Of a stretch of DNA of 16,201 nt, positions 1-6,560 are shown piece after piece. The position numbers and the translations under genes are program-made. The notes below the pieces were generated by a model that was not told where the DNA came from, did no database searches, and was given only the letters and a program-made list of their open reading frames with translations. The DNA comes from Microcaldota archaeon (GTDB taxonomy: Archaea > Micrarchaeota > Micrarchaeia > Micrarchaeales > Micrarchaeaceae): the NCBI GenBank assembly GCA_021810685.1, contig JAJZII010000007.1, positions 1-16,201 of the forward strand, read 5' to 3'. Positions within the stretch are counted from its first letter, which is position 1; every line of letters begins with the position of its first letter.

Positions 1-429
1 AAGATAAGTATCGAGGGCCTCGAGCCCCTTAATATCGAACCACCGGAGCTCGCTCCCCTCGCCCTCGCTGAGCTTCAGTTCGCCGCCGGTTTTCCTCATC
101 ACGTAAATGCTGTCGTAGTGTATGTGCGGCTCGTCCTTGTACGGAACGTCCTCGTACATTATCGCGAACGGTAGCCCTACAGAGTGTGCGACCTTGTCCG
201 AGTACCTCACTTTGTCGTCAGCTACTATCTCCGCATCAAGGCCAGTTTCCTCCTTCACCTCCCGGAGCGCAGCAGCGTCGGGAAACTCACCCCTGTCAAC
301 GTGGCCGCCTGGATATACCCATATGCCGAGTTTCAGGTGGTTCATGAAGAGCACCCTGTCATTCTCTATTATAAGGCCGCTTGCGGTCATGCATCTTCTG
401 GTCATTGTATCACAGTGTAAGTGCCGCAT
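1..429 (-). CDS. Nudix hydrolase (C-terminus cut by window edge)
   Basis: The minus-strand frame from ATG 429 stays open to base 1, giving 143 residues with the C-terminal end outside the window. It contains a complete Nudix box: G-x5-E-x7-REVKEETGL, within PGGHVDRGEFPDAAALREV at about residues 41-59. This is the metal-binding, pyrophosphate-cleaving motif of the family. The protein begins MRHLHCDTMTRRCMTASG, then has a beta strand (LIIENDRVLFMNH) typical of the Nudix fold. Substrate cannot be read from the box; nucleoside diphosphate-X compounds are the family range. ATG 429 is preceded by an AAAGG-like sequence, and upstream in-frame codons offer no better start. It diverges from nth, with an AT-rich promoter region between them. 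The family call is firm; the function is open. Confidence 0.85.
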   Translation of the reverse strand, partial: MRHLHCDTMTRRCMTASGLIIENDRVLFMNHLKLGIWVYPGGHVDRGEFPDAAALREVKEETGLDAEIVADDKVRYSDKVAHSVGLPFAIMYEDVPYKDEPHIHYDSIYVMRKTGGELKLSEGEGSELRWFDIKGLEALDTYL

Positions 430-467
430 TTCAAAGCCTTTCCCGTCAAGACCAATAAGTGGCGTCG

Positions 468-510
468 CACCTTGTATATCTTCATCTTCATTAAAGCTTT
501 ATTTACCTTG
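468..510. promoter_or_regulatory. Divergent promoter region, Nudix gene / nth
   Basis: The 97-bp gap between the two divergent starts is AT-rich here. On the plus strand an A/T stretch (CTTTATTTAC, about 497-506) is centred about 26 bp before the nth ATG at 527, the spacing expected of an archaeal TATA box driving a leaderless transcript. On the minus strand GATATACAA (about 472-480) and AAATAAAG could serve the Nudix gene. The assignment rests on spacing and composition only. Confidence 0.45.
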
Positions 511-526
511 CCATAAAGTTATCCGC

Positions 527-1192
527 ATGAACAGTCAGAGGGTAAAGTTCCTCGGAGTCGTCATAGCAAGGCTAAGGCGCAGGTACCGGGCGGAGCTGCG
601 CACAACCCTCGACCACGGGAGCCCCTGGGAGCTTCTAGTCGCCACCATGCTGTCGGCGCAGGCGCCCGACGCTAGCGTCAACAGAATAACACCCAAACTT
701 TTTGGCGCTTTCGGCGGCGTGAGCGACTACGCCGTCCTCCGACCGCCGCAGCTCTACAAGTATACTAAGAGCATAGGTCTTTACAGGAGCAAGTCAAAGA
801 ACATAGTAAACGCAGCGAAGGTCATAGTTGGTAACTATATGTCGAAGGTGCCGGACACGATGGAAGGCCTGACGTCGCTTCCTGGAGTGGGAAGGAAGAC
901 GGCCAACGTGGTGCTCTACAACGCCTTCAACAAAAGTTATGGCATAGCGATAGACACGCACTGCATAACCGTCGCAAACAGGTTGGGCCTGGCGCGCAGC
1001 ACTGTCGCGGCGAAGATAGAAAAGGAACTTATGGGGATAACGCCGAGGAAGAACTGGGGCGACCTCACACATCTCTTCATAGCCCTGGGCAGGGACGCCT
1101 GCACAGCCCGCAGGAAATACTGCGAGCGCTGCGTGCTCAACGACATCTGCCCGTCGAGTACTGTGAAGACAAAGCACCAGGTGCCATCATGA
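527..1192 (+). CDS. nth: Endonuclease III (DNA glycosylase/AP lyase)
   Basis: A 221-residue base-excision-repair enzyme that removes oxidised pyrimidines and nicks at abasic sites. Visible features: LSAQAPD (residues 42-48, family consensus LSAQxTD, so Pro replaces the usual Thr); the helix-hairpin-helix LPGVGRKTA (118-126) with the catalytic Lys at 124; catalytic Asp 143 in IDTHC; and a C-terminal [4Fe-4S] cluster motif C192-x6-C199-x2-C202-x5-C208. The length matches bacterial and archaeal Nth (about 210-220). An open frame extends upstream to 122, but ATG 527 gives the canonical N-terminus and sits about 26 bp after a TATA-like element, implying leaderless translation. The stop overlaps the next gene's start (ATGA at 1189-1192), so the two are probably co-transcribed and translationally coupled. 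Confidence 0.95.
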   Translation: MNSQRVKFLGVVIARLRRRYRAELRTTLDHGSPWELLVATMLSAQAPDASVNRITPKLFGAFGGVSDYAVLRPPQLYKYTKSIGLYRSKSKNIVNAAKVIVGNYMSKVPDTMEGLTSLPGVGRKTANVVLYNAFNKSYGIAIDTHCITVANRLGLARSTVAAKIEKELMGITPRKNWGDLTHLFIALGRDACTARRKYCERCVLNDICPSSTVKTKHQVPS

Positions 1193-1866
1193 TAGCATGT
1201 CTTTTCAGCGGTGGAAAGGACTCGACGCTGGCTCTGCACAAGGCCTGGGCGCAGGGCCAACGCGCAGAACTCCTCATAACGATGCGCCCTGAGAATGACG
1301 CCAGCTACATGTTCCACAAGCCCAACATAGACAAGACCGCACTGCAGGCCCAGGCGATGGGTATAAGGCAGGTCTTCGCAGACACTAAGGGCGAGAAGGA
1401 GAAGGAGCTCGCTGACCTAGAGAAGACGTTCGTCGGCAACAAGGTGGACGTGCTCATAACCGGTGCGGTAGCGAGCACCTACCAGCGCGAGCGCATACAG
1501 GCGATATGCGGCAGACTCGGGATCAAGCACGTCGCCCCGCTGTGGGGCATCGACCCTATAGACGAACTGTCCGAGCTCGCAGAGAGGTACGACGCGATAA
1601 TAACTCATGTCTCGGCCGAGGGATTCGACCAGAGTTTCCTTGGCGCGCACATAAACGCGCAGACAATAGAGAGGCTCATAGCGCTCAACAGGCGTTACAG
1701 GATAAGCCTCATATTCGAAGGCGGAGAAGCGGAATCGTTTGTGCTGGACGCGCCACTCTTCAAGAGGCGCATAGAGGTCAGGAAGTCGCACACGGTGATG
1801 GAGGGAACGAACGGCACGTACATAATAGACGACGCGGCGCTAGTGGAAAAGCCGCCCAGGCAGTGA
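1189..1866 (+). CDS. dph6: Diphthine--ammonia ligase family protein (Dph6-like ATP pyrophosphatase)
   Basis: A 225-residue adenine-nucleotide alpha-hydrolase-fold protein. The N-terminal PP-loop SGGKDS (residues 7-12) binds ATP. Near the C-terminus FEGGEAESFVLDAPLF (176-191) matches the conserved EGGE(F/Y)ET-LVLDxPLF block of the Dph6/MJ0570 family. Dph6 catalyses the last step of diphthamide synthesis, the ATP-dependent amidation of diphthine on elongation factor 2. The length fits the single-domain archaeal form, lacking the YjgF-like domains of the yeast protein. It overlaps nth by 4 bp and ends 2 bp from the convergent kinase gene. A Dph2 homologue lies about 3 kb away on the other strand, which supports the pathway assignment. 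Some PP-loop relatives are uncharacterised, so exact substrate is inferred. Confidence 0.85.
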   Translation: MIACLFSGGKDSTLALHKAWAQGQRAELLITMRPENDASYMFHKPNIDKTALQAQAMGIRQVFADTKGEKEKELADLEKTFVGNKVDVLITGAVASTYQRERIQAICGRLGIKHVAPLWGIDPIDELSELAERYDAIITHVSAEGFDQSFLGAHINAQTIERLIALNRRYRISLIFEGGEAESFVLDAPLFKRRIEVRKSHTVMEGTNGTYIIDDAALVEKPPRQ

Positions 1867-1868
1867 CC

Positions 1869-2411
1869 CTATTCGCCAGCATCAATCCTTTCGAGCAATG
1901 CATTCACGTCTTCCTTCAGCAGGTCCATGGTGCCGGAGTTGCTTATGACATACTGCGCGCGTGCCATTATGCCTTCTATCCCGAACTGACGCTCCTTCTC
2001 CTCCCTGTAATCGAAGTCAGTCTTCGTTTTCGGGTCGTCGGGCCTTCCGCGCGCCTTCAGCCTCTCGAACCTTAAGTCGTCGGGCGCTGTCACCAATATA
2101 ATCTTCAGCTCTCCCTGGCTCTTAAAGTACCTCGCCTCGTCTTCGCCCCTGATGCCGACGATCAGCACCTTGTCCGTGCCTAGCTTCTTTATGGACTCCA
2201 TGGCCCATCTGGCGACTATGTCACCGCCGTACTCCTTCCTTATCCTCAGCGAGAACTCTCTCAGGTTCACGTTGCTGGCCTCAATGCCCTGCTCGCGCAT
2301 CTTCTCCCTGATGCTGGCGCTCATCTCTACCTCTGCGAAGCCCTTTTCCACAAGGATTGCGCCTACCTCGCTCTTGCCTGCGCCCGGCAGGCCTGTTATG
2401 CAAAGCATCAT
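1869..2411 (-). CDS. P-loop nucleotide kinase, UPF0200 / dephospho-CoA-kinase-like
   Basis: About 180 residues with an N-terminal Walker A motif GLPGAGKS (residues 7-14). It has the short P-loop kinase layout of the archaeal UPF0200 family, often annotated as dephospho-CoA kinase-like or adenylate-kinase-like. A core strand VLIVGIRG, a RLKARGRPDD lid-type segment rich in Arg, and a conserved TDFDYREEKERQFGI stretch are visible. The last resembles the DFxxRExKExxxGI motif I recall for this family. The frame could start at GTG 2420, ATG 2411 or ATG 2408. I chose ATG 2411 because homologues begin a few residues before the P-loop strand. A TATA-like tract near 2444-2455 is shared with the divergent aminotransferase. 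Its substrate is unknown. Confidence 0.8.
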   Translation of the reverse strand: MMLCITGLPGAGKSEVGAILVEKGFAEVEMSASIREKMREQGIEASNVNLREFSLRIRKEYGGDIVARWAMESIKKLGTDKVLIVGIRGEDEARYFKSQGELKIILVTAPDDLRFERLKARGRPDDPKTKTDFDYREEKERQFGIEGIMARAQYVISNSGTMDLLKEDVNALLERIDAGE

Positions 2412-2443
2412 GATACGCACCGCGCTAGCCTAGTGTTTCCCGC

Positions 2444-2467
2444 AAAAATATTTAATGGTCATATACT
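2444..2467. promoter_or_regulatory. Bidirectional AT-rich promoter, kinase / aminotransferase
   Basis: The AAAAATATTTAATGG tract followed by CATATACT lies between divergent starts. Its centre is about 26-30 bp from the kinase start region and 26-45 bp from the aminotransferase starts. It is plausibly a bidirectional TATA region giving near-leaderless transcripts. This is inferred from spacing. Confidence 0.45.
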
Positions 2468-2494
2468 CTCTACTCATTGTCCAAAGATGAGTCA

Positions 2495-3730
2495 ATGCAT
2501 TCTATCCTATCAAGACGAAGCGCCTACGCCAATAACTCCATACTAGAGGAGGAGCGCGTGGTCGAGAGCCTCAAGAGGCACGGCAGGAAGGTCATAGAGC
2601 TGAACAGGGGCGACCCTCCGGCTTACTTCACCACTCCTAAATATATGATAGACGCGTACGTCAAGGCCCTCAGGGAAAATCATACTGGCTATTCGCGCGC
2701 GGAAGGCATCTTCGAGCTCGTCGACGCCATAACCAGGCGCTACTCCCGCATGTATGGGGTGCATGCCACTGAGGGCGACGTCATAGTGACAGCAGGCGTA
2801 TCTGAAGGCCTGCACTTCATCAACTCCGCCCTGATAAATGACGGCGATTACGCGATAATTTTCAGCCCGTACTACAACCAGTACATGTCGCAGCTCAGGA
2901 TTGACGGAGGCTCACCTATAATCGAGCGCTACGACGAAGCAAACGGCTGGAACATAGATACGGAAAGCGTGAAGCGCTCCCTGGCGAGAATGAAGGCCCA
3001 GAAGAGGCTCCATAAGGTAAAATACCTGATAGTGACTAACCCTAACAATCCTACTGGAACCGTGCTGAAGCGCTCGGTGCTGGAGGAGCTGGCAGGCATA
3101 GCAAACGATTACGGCGTGCTGCTGATAAGCGACGAGATATATGACGAGATAACATACAACGGCGCAAAATTCACGACGATGAGCTCCATCGCGAAGGGAA
3201 TGCCCCACATCATACTGAACGGTGCGTCGAAGGACTACGACGCTACTGGCTTCCGGATCGGATACGCGCTGGTGCCGGAGCACGACGCGATGTCGAGGCA
3301 GCTGAAGGCGAAGCTCGCGGACATGGCTCGCATGAGGCTCTCGGTCAACACGCCCGCGCAGTATGCCGTGGCAGAGGCAATGAACAACGTAAAGGAGCAC
3401 GAAAGGACGTTGAAGAAGATGGTGGGCTCGATAGAGCGCAGCGTCAACTACGCCACGAAGCGCATAAACGAGAACCCTTATCTGAGCGCGGTCAGGCCGA
3501 ACGGCGCATTCTACATCCTCCCCAAAGTGGACTTCAAGGCGCTCAAGCTTAAGAACGACAGGGAGTTCGTTGACAGGCTGCTGAAGAGCACCGGAGTGCA
3601 GCTGACCAGGGGCTCGGGCTTCGGCGCACCATCGCACATACGCATCGTATCGCTGCCGCCAAAAGAAATATTAGAGTATGCAATGGATAAGATAGATGCT
3701 TTCTGCAGGAGCAATGCAAGGAAGAAGTAG
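2495..3730 (+). CDS. Class I PLP-dependent aminotransferase (aspartate/alanine type)
   Basis: A 411-residue fold-type I aminotransferase. In order: the substrate-binding N-terminal segment VIELNRGDPPAYFTTP; TGYSRAEGIFELVDAI; the cofactor-pocket TAGVSEGLHFI; the family hallmark NPNNPTG; SDEIYDEI with the Asp and Tyr that contact PLP (Asp at about 213); and NGASKDYDATGFRIGY, whose Lys (about 246) would form the Schiff base. The C-terminal SHIRIVSLP supplies the Arg that binds the alpha-carboxylate. GDPPAYFTTP resembles alanine/aspartate transaminases of the AlaT type, but the exact amino donor cannot be fixed by eye. TTG 2477 is an alternative start adding six residues; ATG 2495 is preferred. 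tRNA-Val follows 9 bp downstream on the same strand. Confidence 0.9.
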   Translation: MHSILSRRSAYANNSILEEERVVESLKRHGRKVIELNRGDPPAYFTTPKYMIDAYVKALRENHTGYSRAEGIFELVDAITRRYSRMYGVHATEGDVIVTAGVSEGLHFINSALINDGDYAIIFSPYYNQYMSQLRIDGGSPIIERYDEANGWNIDTESVKRSLARMKAQKRLHKVKYLIVTNPNNPTGTVLKRSVLEELAGIANDYGVLLISDEIYDEITYNGAKFTTMSSIAKGMPHIILNGASKDYDATGFRIGYALVPEHDAMSRQLKAKLADMARMRLSVNTPAQYAVAEAMNNVKEHERTLKKMVGSIERSVNYATKRINENPYLSAVRPNGAFYILPKVDFKALKLKNDREFVDRLLKSTGVQLTRGSGFGAPSHIRIVSLPPKEILEYAMDKIDAFCRSNARKK

Positions 3731-3739
3731 CAAGCCAAC

Positions 3740-3811
3740 GGGCCTGTAGTCCAACGGTCAAGATGCCAGCCTTACACGCTAGAGACCGGAGTTCGACTCT
3801 CCGCAGGCCCA
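3740..3811 (+). tRNA. tRNA-Val(UAC)
   Basis: A full cloverleaf folds. The acceptor GGGCCTG (3740-3746) pairs with CAGGCCC (3804-3810), with discriminator A 3811 and no encoded CCA. The D arm is GTCC/AGAT with GG in the loop. The anticodon loop CTTACAC carries TAC at 3773-3775, which reads GUA (Val). The variable loop has 4 nt. The T arm is CGGAG-TTCGACT-CTCCG. The anticodon stem CCAGC/GCTAG has one C-A mismatch (28-42), and 13-22 is also unpaired. No intron is present. It lies 9 bp after the aminotransferase stop. Confidence 0.95.
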
Positions 3812-3847
3812 TGGTGTTCTACAGCAAGCAGAATCAGGGTTCGGAAA

Positions 3848-4171
3848 TCAGAGTATGTCTCCGACCACGCCAGCAGTGCCGCCCTTGACATGGTAACTGC
3901 TGAGCCCGTGCGCCTTCTTCAGGTGCCTGGCCACGAAGCCCGACGTGTTGCCGTGATAGCACAGGAAGACATGGTTCTCGAGCTTTGCTATCTCCTTCTC
4001 GTCCATGTAAAGCAGCTGCTCTGGATCTATGCTCATAATCTTGTCTTTCTCGATCTCAAGCAGCTCGCCTATGCGCTCCTTCGGCTCGATGCCGAGCCAC
4101 ACGAACTTCGTGCCCTTGGCGTCGACGTGCTTTAGCGCGCTCTTGAAATCCATCTCCTCGCTTGAGTCCAT
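3848..4171 (-). CDS. Rhodanese-like sulfurtransferase, single domain
   Basis: A small 107-residue rhodanese-fold protein. The active-site loop CYHGNTSG (Cys 71 onward) fits the rhodanese C-x-x-G-x-x-S pattern, preceded by the strand HVFL and followed by a helix and the typical end YHVKGGTAGV. Such proteins carry persulfide sulfur or detoxify sulfur species in the cytoplasm; the physiological acceptor is unknown. The frame extends upstream to 4333 and that extension looks superficially like a signal peptide. However ATG 4171 has GGTGG exactly 4 nt upstream, the same Shine-Dalgarno and spacing as ftsZ in this window, and the extension overlaps the pilin promoter with atypical AT-rich codons. 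A TATA-like CTTAATAAT (about 4216-4226) would give a 24-nt leader. Confidence 0.8.
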   Translation of the reverse strand: MDSSEEMDFKSALKHVDAKGTKFVWLGIEPKERIGELLEIEKDKIMSIDPEQLLYMDEKEIAKLENHVFLCYHGNTSGFVARHLKKAHGLSSYHVKGGTAGVVGDIL

Positions 4172-4215
4172 TATTCCACCCAATGCTTTTTTACAAACTC
4201 TAATGAACCCGACCA

Positions 4216-4325
4216 GATTATTAAGCGTTTGCCCGTCCCATCTGTTCGAGGGACTAAACCCTGCACACGCCAGCACAGACGCAATTATACAAAACAAAAA
4301 TTTCAAAATCAAAAAGCTTTTATAT
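4216..4325. promoter_or_regulatory. Back-to-back promoters between rhodanese and pilin genes
   Basis: The 196-bp intergenic region holds two TATA-like elements. On the minus strand CTTAATAAT (4216-4226) is placed for the rhodanese gene. On the plus strand CTTTTATAT (about 4317-4325) is placed for the pilin, with a predicted start near 4348-4350 and a leader of about 20 nt. Between them is a long A-rich tract (4285-4316) that could act as the BRE/upstream region of the pilin promoter. No other gene is evident here. Confidence 0.55.
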
Positions 4326-4367
4326 CCAGCCATTCCTTAAATCTCTGAACTACAAGGGTAGATCTTG

Positions 4368-4898
4368 ATGGGAAAAGCATACAAAAAAGCGCAGAGCGCT
4401 ATGGAGTACCTGATGACATACGGGTGGGCCATACTAATAATCGCGATAGTGCTGGCGGCACTATTCTCACTGGGAGTATTTAGCAGCAGCTCGTTCCTGG
4501 GCACTACTTGCGTAGCAAGCTCCGGATACCTCTGCCAGTCTCCACTGCTGCATGCTGGTAGCCTGACGTTCACCTTCGGCCAGAGCACAGGCACGTCGTG
4601 GACCAGCGCTGATGTGTTCTTCATAGCGTCAGGTTCTGCTGCCCCAACGTACTCGACGATGCCGGCTGCGAGCGGTTGCTTCGACGTTGTTAGTGGCGGT
4701 CTTGCAAGCGGCCAGACTACTACAGTAACTGCTAACGCACCAGCGCCTGGAGGATCCAGCACAACGTGCGGCACAACATTCGTAACTACAGCTGGAACAT
4801 CGTACAGCGGTTCAGTGTGGGTTGCGTTCCAGACTGCCTCGACGAGCAGCGATGTGCTGCTATCGCAGGTAGCTACTATGACCCTGAAGTCGAGCTAA
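4368..4898 (+). CDS. Type IV pilin-like protein with class III signal peptide
   Basis: A 176-residue surface protein. The N-terminus MGKAYKKA|QSAMEYLMTYGWAI has a short basic leader, the class III prepilin cleavage context A8|Q9, Glu at mature position +5 (E13), and a hydrophobic helix (residues about 20-38) that would form the pilus core or membrane anchor. In Methanocaldococcus-type archaea such Q-leading prepilins are cut by the peptidase EppA. The remainder is Ser/Thr/Gly/Ala-rich with low charge and four cysteines, consistent with an extracellular beta-rich domain with possible disulfides. ATG 4368 follows an in-frame TTG at 4365 and is preferred. It has its own TATA box and a T-rich terminator, so it is probably monocistronic. 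It may be a pilin or another anchored surface protein. Confidence 0.8.
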   Translation: MGKAYKKAQSAMEYLMTYGWAILIIAIVLAALFSLGVFSSSSFLGTTCVASSGYLCQSPLLHAGSLTFTFGQSTGTSWTSADVFFIASGSAAPTYSTMPAASGCFDVVSGGLASGQTTTVTANAPAPGGSSTTCGTTFVTTAGTSYSGSVWVAFQTASTSSDVLLSQVATMTLKSS

Positions 4899-4902
4899 TC
4901 GC

Positions 4903-4935
4903 TCGGCTTCTTCTTTCTTTTTCTTTTTTCATTTA
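4903..4935 (+). terminator. T-rich terminator after pilin gene
   Basis: Directly after the pilin stop the plus strand reads a long pyrimidine run with T5 and T6 blocks (CTTTCTTTTTCTTTTTTC). This is typical of archaeal intrinsic termination, which relies on oligo-T rather than a strong hairpin. It lies between the convergent pilin and dph2 genes. Confidence 0.7.
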
Positions 4936-4957
4936 AGGATTGGTTCCTGCGTGAGCT

Positions 4958-5890
4958 CTAGCTACTGCCCTTCCTCATACCTGCGAGCTCTTCCTTCATC
5001 CTCAGCACGTCCATGAGCTCGTTGGCACTGAGCAGCGGCCTGTTGAGCCTGTCAGGGTCGTCGACCGCGAGCCTCGGGCACGCTGTATTCACGAACGCGT
5101 CGAACTCCAACATGTTGTTCAGGGAGTCGAAGTCGAAGGTGTTGGATGTCAGGATCGCTGCCGCGAGGCCTCTCTCCTCTATCTTTCTCTTCAGGAGGCC
5201 GGCCAGCTGCGCGTTGTGCTGGCCGTTCTTCGTGGTTAGCATGATGCCGAAGTTTTTCGCGTCAAGCGCCGAGAGCACCTTGCCCTTGCTCCTCCTCGCG
5301 TGCTTCTCCCGCATCGAATCGATGAACTCCACCTTGTTCTCGAACGGCTCTATGGCCAGGAAGGGCTTGGTCGTCGCCAGCAGCGCTCCCAACGGATGGA
5401 AGATGCCGCCGCCGAAGTAGACGTGCGCGTCGACCTGCCTGTCTATGCTTGCCGCGCTGCCCACGTCGCATCCGAGGATCTGGCCCGGCCTCTTCGCGAA
5501 GCCGTAAGGCCTGCCTATAAGCACCTTCTTGCCGCTGCGCTCATAAAACTCCCTTATCAGGTCCAGTTGGTGGACATGCTGTATGGTGGTGACAAGGCCT
5601 ATCGTGCCGAAGCCCTTGAGCAGCTCCAGTGACCTCTCAAGGATAGCAAGGGGTGCGTCGACCTGGTACTCGACGTACTCGACGTTGAAGTCTACGTGGT
5701 GGAACTCTGCATGCCCGAAGTGCACAAGTTTGCCGGCACCTATGGCTCTTGCCTCATCAAGAGCAAGGTCGCAGGCTCCGAAGGTCGGCGAAGCCGACAC
5801 GAATACCTCGTCGCCCTGACTTTCCAAGCGCTTCGCGTGCTCCAGTGCCTTCTGCTTGAGCCCTTCGGGGAACTGCAACAGTACGCGCAT
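4958..5890 (-). CDS. dph2: Diphthamide biosynthesis protein Dph2 (radical 3-amino-3-carboxypropyl transferase)
   Basis: A 310-residue archaeal Dph2, the [4Fe-4S] enzyme that uses S-adenosylmethionine to transfer a 3-amino-3-carboxypropyl radical to a histidine of elongation factor 2, the first diphthamide step. The three cluster cysteines are in family contexts: C40 in PTFGACD, C141 in ILGCDVG and C271 in NTACPR, one in each of the three homologous domains. MRVLLQFPEGL at the N-terminus and HFGHAEFH are also typical. The length is slightly shorter than that of Pyrococcus-type Dph2 (about 340). ATG 5890 has a good Shine-Dalgarno (AGGTG) about 5 nt upstream. It lies 56 bp downstream of rpl10e on the same strand and is probably co-transcribed. 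Together with the Dph6-like gene it suggests the organism makes diphthamide. Confidence 0.93.
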   Translation of the reverse strand: MRVLLQFPEGLKQKALEHAKRLESQGDEVFVSASPTFGACDLALDEARAIGAGKLVHFGHAEFHHVDFNVEYVEYQVDAPLAILERSLELLKGFGTIGLVTTIQHVHQLDLIREFYERSGKKVLIGRPYGFAKRPGQILGCDVGSAASIDRQVDAHVYFGGGIFHPLGALLATTKPFLAIEPFENKVEFIDSMREKHARRSKGKVLSALDAKNFGIMLTTKNGQHNAQLAGLLKRKIEERGLAAAILTSNTFDFDSLNNMLEFDAFVNTACPRLAVDDPDRLNRPLLSANELMDVLRMKEELAGMRKGSS

Positions 5891-5946
5891 TGATGCACCT
5901 CTTGCGTGCGTGACAGGAAAGGATCAGCACGTCCAGATAGAAAAAG

Positions 5947-6465
5947 CTATGCTACCTTGGTCCTGTAGTTTCCTGAAAGCTTTCCGGAGGCCTTCCTGAA
6001 AGCTTCCTTGGCGTGGTTTATATTCTTCTTCGAGGTCTTTATCATGAACACTGCCTGGCCGTTCCTGAGCCTCGCCGCGACGCCAGTAGGTTTGCCGAAG
6101 GCGTTGTTCATTCCCTGCGAGATACGGTCCGCGCCCGCACCTGTAGCCATCTTGTGTTCGCGTATTACCTGGTGGGGGTAGACCAGCACGCGGAACTCGT
6201 ACCCCAGCGGTATCGCACCCTCGAGATATTTGTGCACCTGCTGGCGTGCCGCCTCGAGCGCGTTGGACCTGACCTGTACGTCCTGCTCTGTGTTGAGCGT
6301 TACCGTCGTGTCATAGCCGTCGCTGGGCGTGCCCATCTTGAAGATGAGCAGGCTTGTGTGCGGGAGCGCGCGTATGTAGTTCTTCTTGGGCTTCTTCTGC
6401 GAATAGCGCGCCCACGCTTGTGAATGTATGTACCTGAAGGTCCTTGCGGGCCTGAGCCTTGCCAT
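5947..6465 (-). CDS. rpl10e: Large-subunit ribosomal protein L10e (uL16)
   Basis: 172 residues with the archaeal L10e/uL16 pattern. It starts MARLRPARTFRYI, then KKNYIRALPHTSLLIFKMG, the basic LEAARQQVHKYL helix, GYEFRVLVYPHQVIREHKMATGAGADRISQGM, and ends AFRKASGKLSGNYRTKVA. uL16 sits near the peptidyl-transferase centre and helps position tRNA. The KMATGAGADRISQGM stretch is the conserved loop that points toward the tRNA. An in-frame ATG at 6498, inside a palindrome, would add MRRNEYNRVFI; homologues begin at MARLRP, so ATG 6465 is chosen. No Shine-Dalgarno is obvious. dph2 follows 56 bp downstream, with a short T5 run in the gap that might cause partial termination. Confidence 0.95.
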   Translation of the reverse strand: MARLRPARTFRYIHSQAWARYSQKKPKKNYIRALPHTSLLIFKMGTPSDGYDTTVTLNTEQDVQVRSNALEAARQQVHKYLEGAIPLGYEFRVLVYPHQVIREHKMATGAGADRISQGMNNAFGKPTGVAARLRNGQAVFMIKTSKKNINHAKEAFRKASGKLSGNYRTKVA

Positions 6466-6489
6466 TATAAACACTCGGTTATACTCGTT

Positions 6490-6505
6490 GCGCCGCATGC
6501 GGCGC
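6490..6505. promoter_or_regulatory. 16-bp perfect palindrome upstream of rpl10e
   Basis: GCGCCGCATGCGGCGC is a perfect palindrome 25-40 nt upstream of the rpl10e ATG. As RNA it can form a 6-bp GC hairpin with a CAUG loop. If transcription begins near 6519 from the TATA at 6541-6550, the hairpin lies inside the rpl10e leader. It could be a regulatory hairpin or a protein-binding operator. Nothing in the sequence decides which. Confidence 0.45.
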
Positions 6506-6540
6506 TACAAAGAGCTTACAGAATAGGTTATGCACAACAA

Positions 6541-6560
6541 GCTATAAAAACGTTTATAGC
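6541..6560. promoter_or_regulatory. Symmetric TATA-like inverted repeat, probable rpl10e promoter
   Basis: GCTATAAA-AACG-TTTATAGC is a perfect 8-bp inverted repeat that contains a TATA motif on both strands. In the minus direction it would start a transcript near 6519 with a leader of about 54 nt ahead of rpl10e. It also contains the stop codon (6554-6556) of the small minus-strand ORF upstream. Confidence 0.45.

Noticed and set aside
122..526. Upstream in-frame extension of nth by 135 codons
   Set aside because: It is antisense to the Nudix gene, crosses the divergent promoter and precedes a canonical Nth N-terminus at ATG 527.
2912..3637. 241-codon minus-strand frame opposite the aminotransferase
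   Set aside because: It is His/Arg/Val-rich with no recognisable motif and mirrors a confidently coding gene.
4172..4333. Signal-peptide-like extension of the rhodanese (MAGYKSFLILKFLFCIIASVLACAG)
   Set aside because: It resembles a lipoprotein signal, but it overlaps the pilin TATA box, uses AT-rich codons unlike the genome, and ATG 4171 has a strong GGTGG site at the same spacing as ftsZ.
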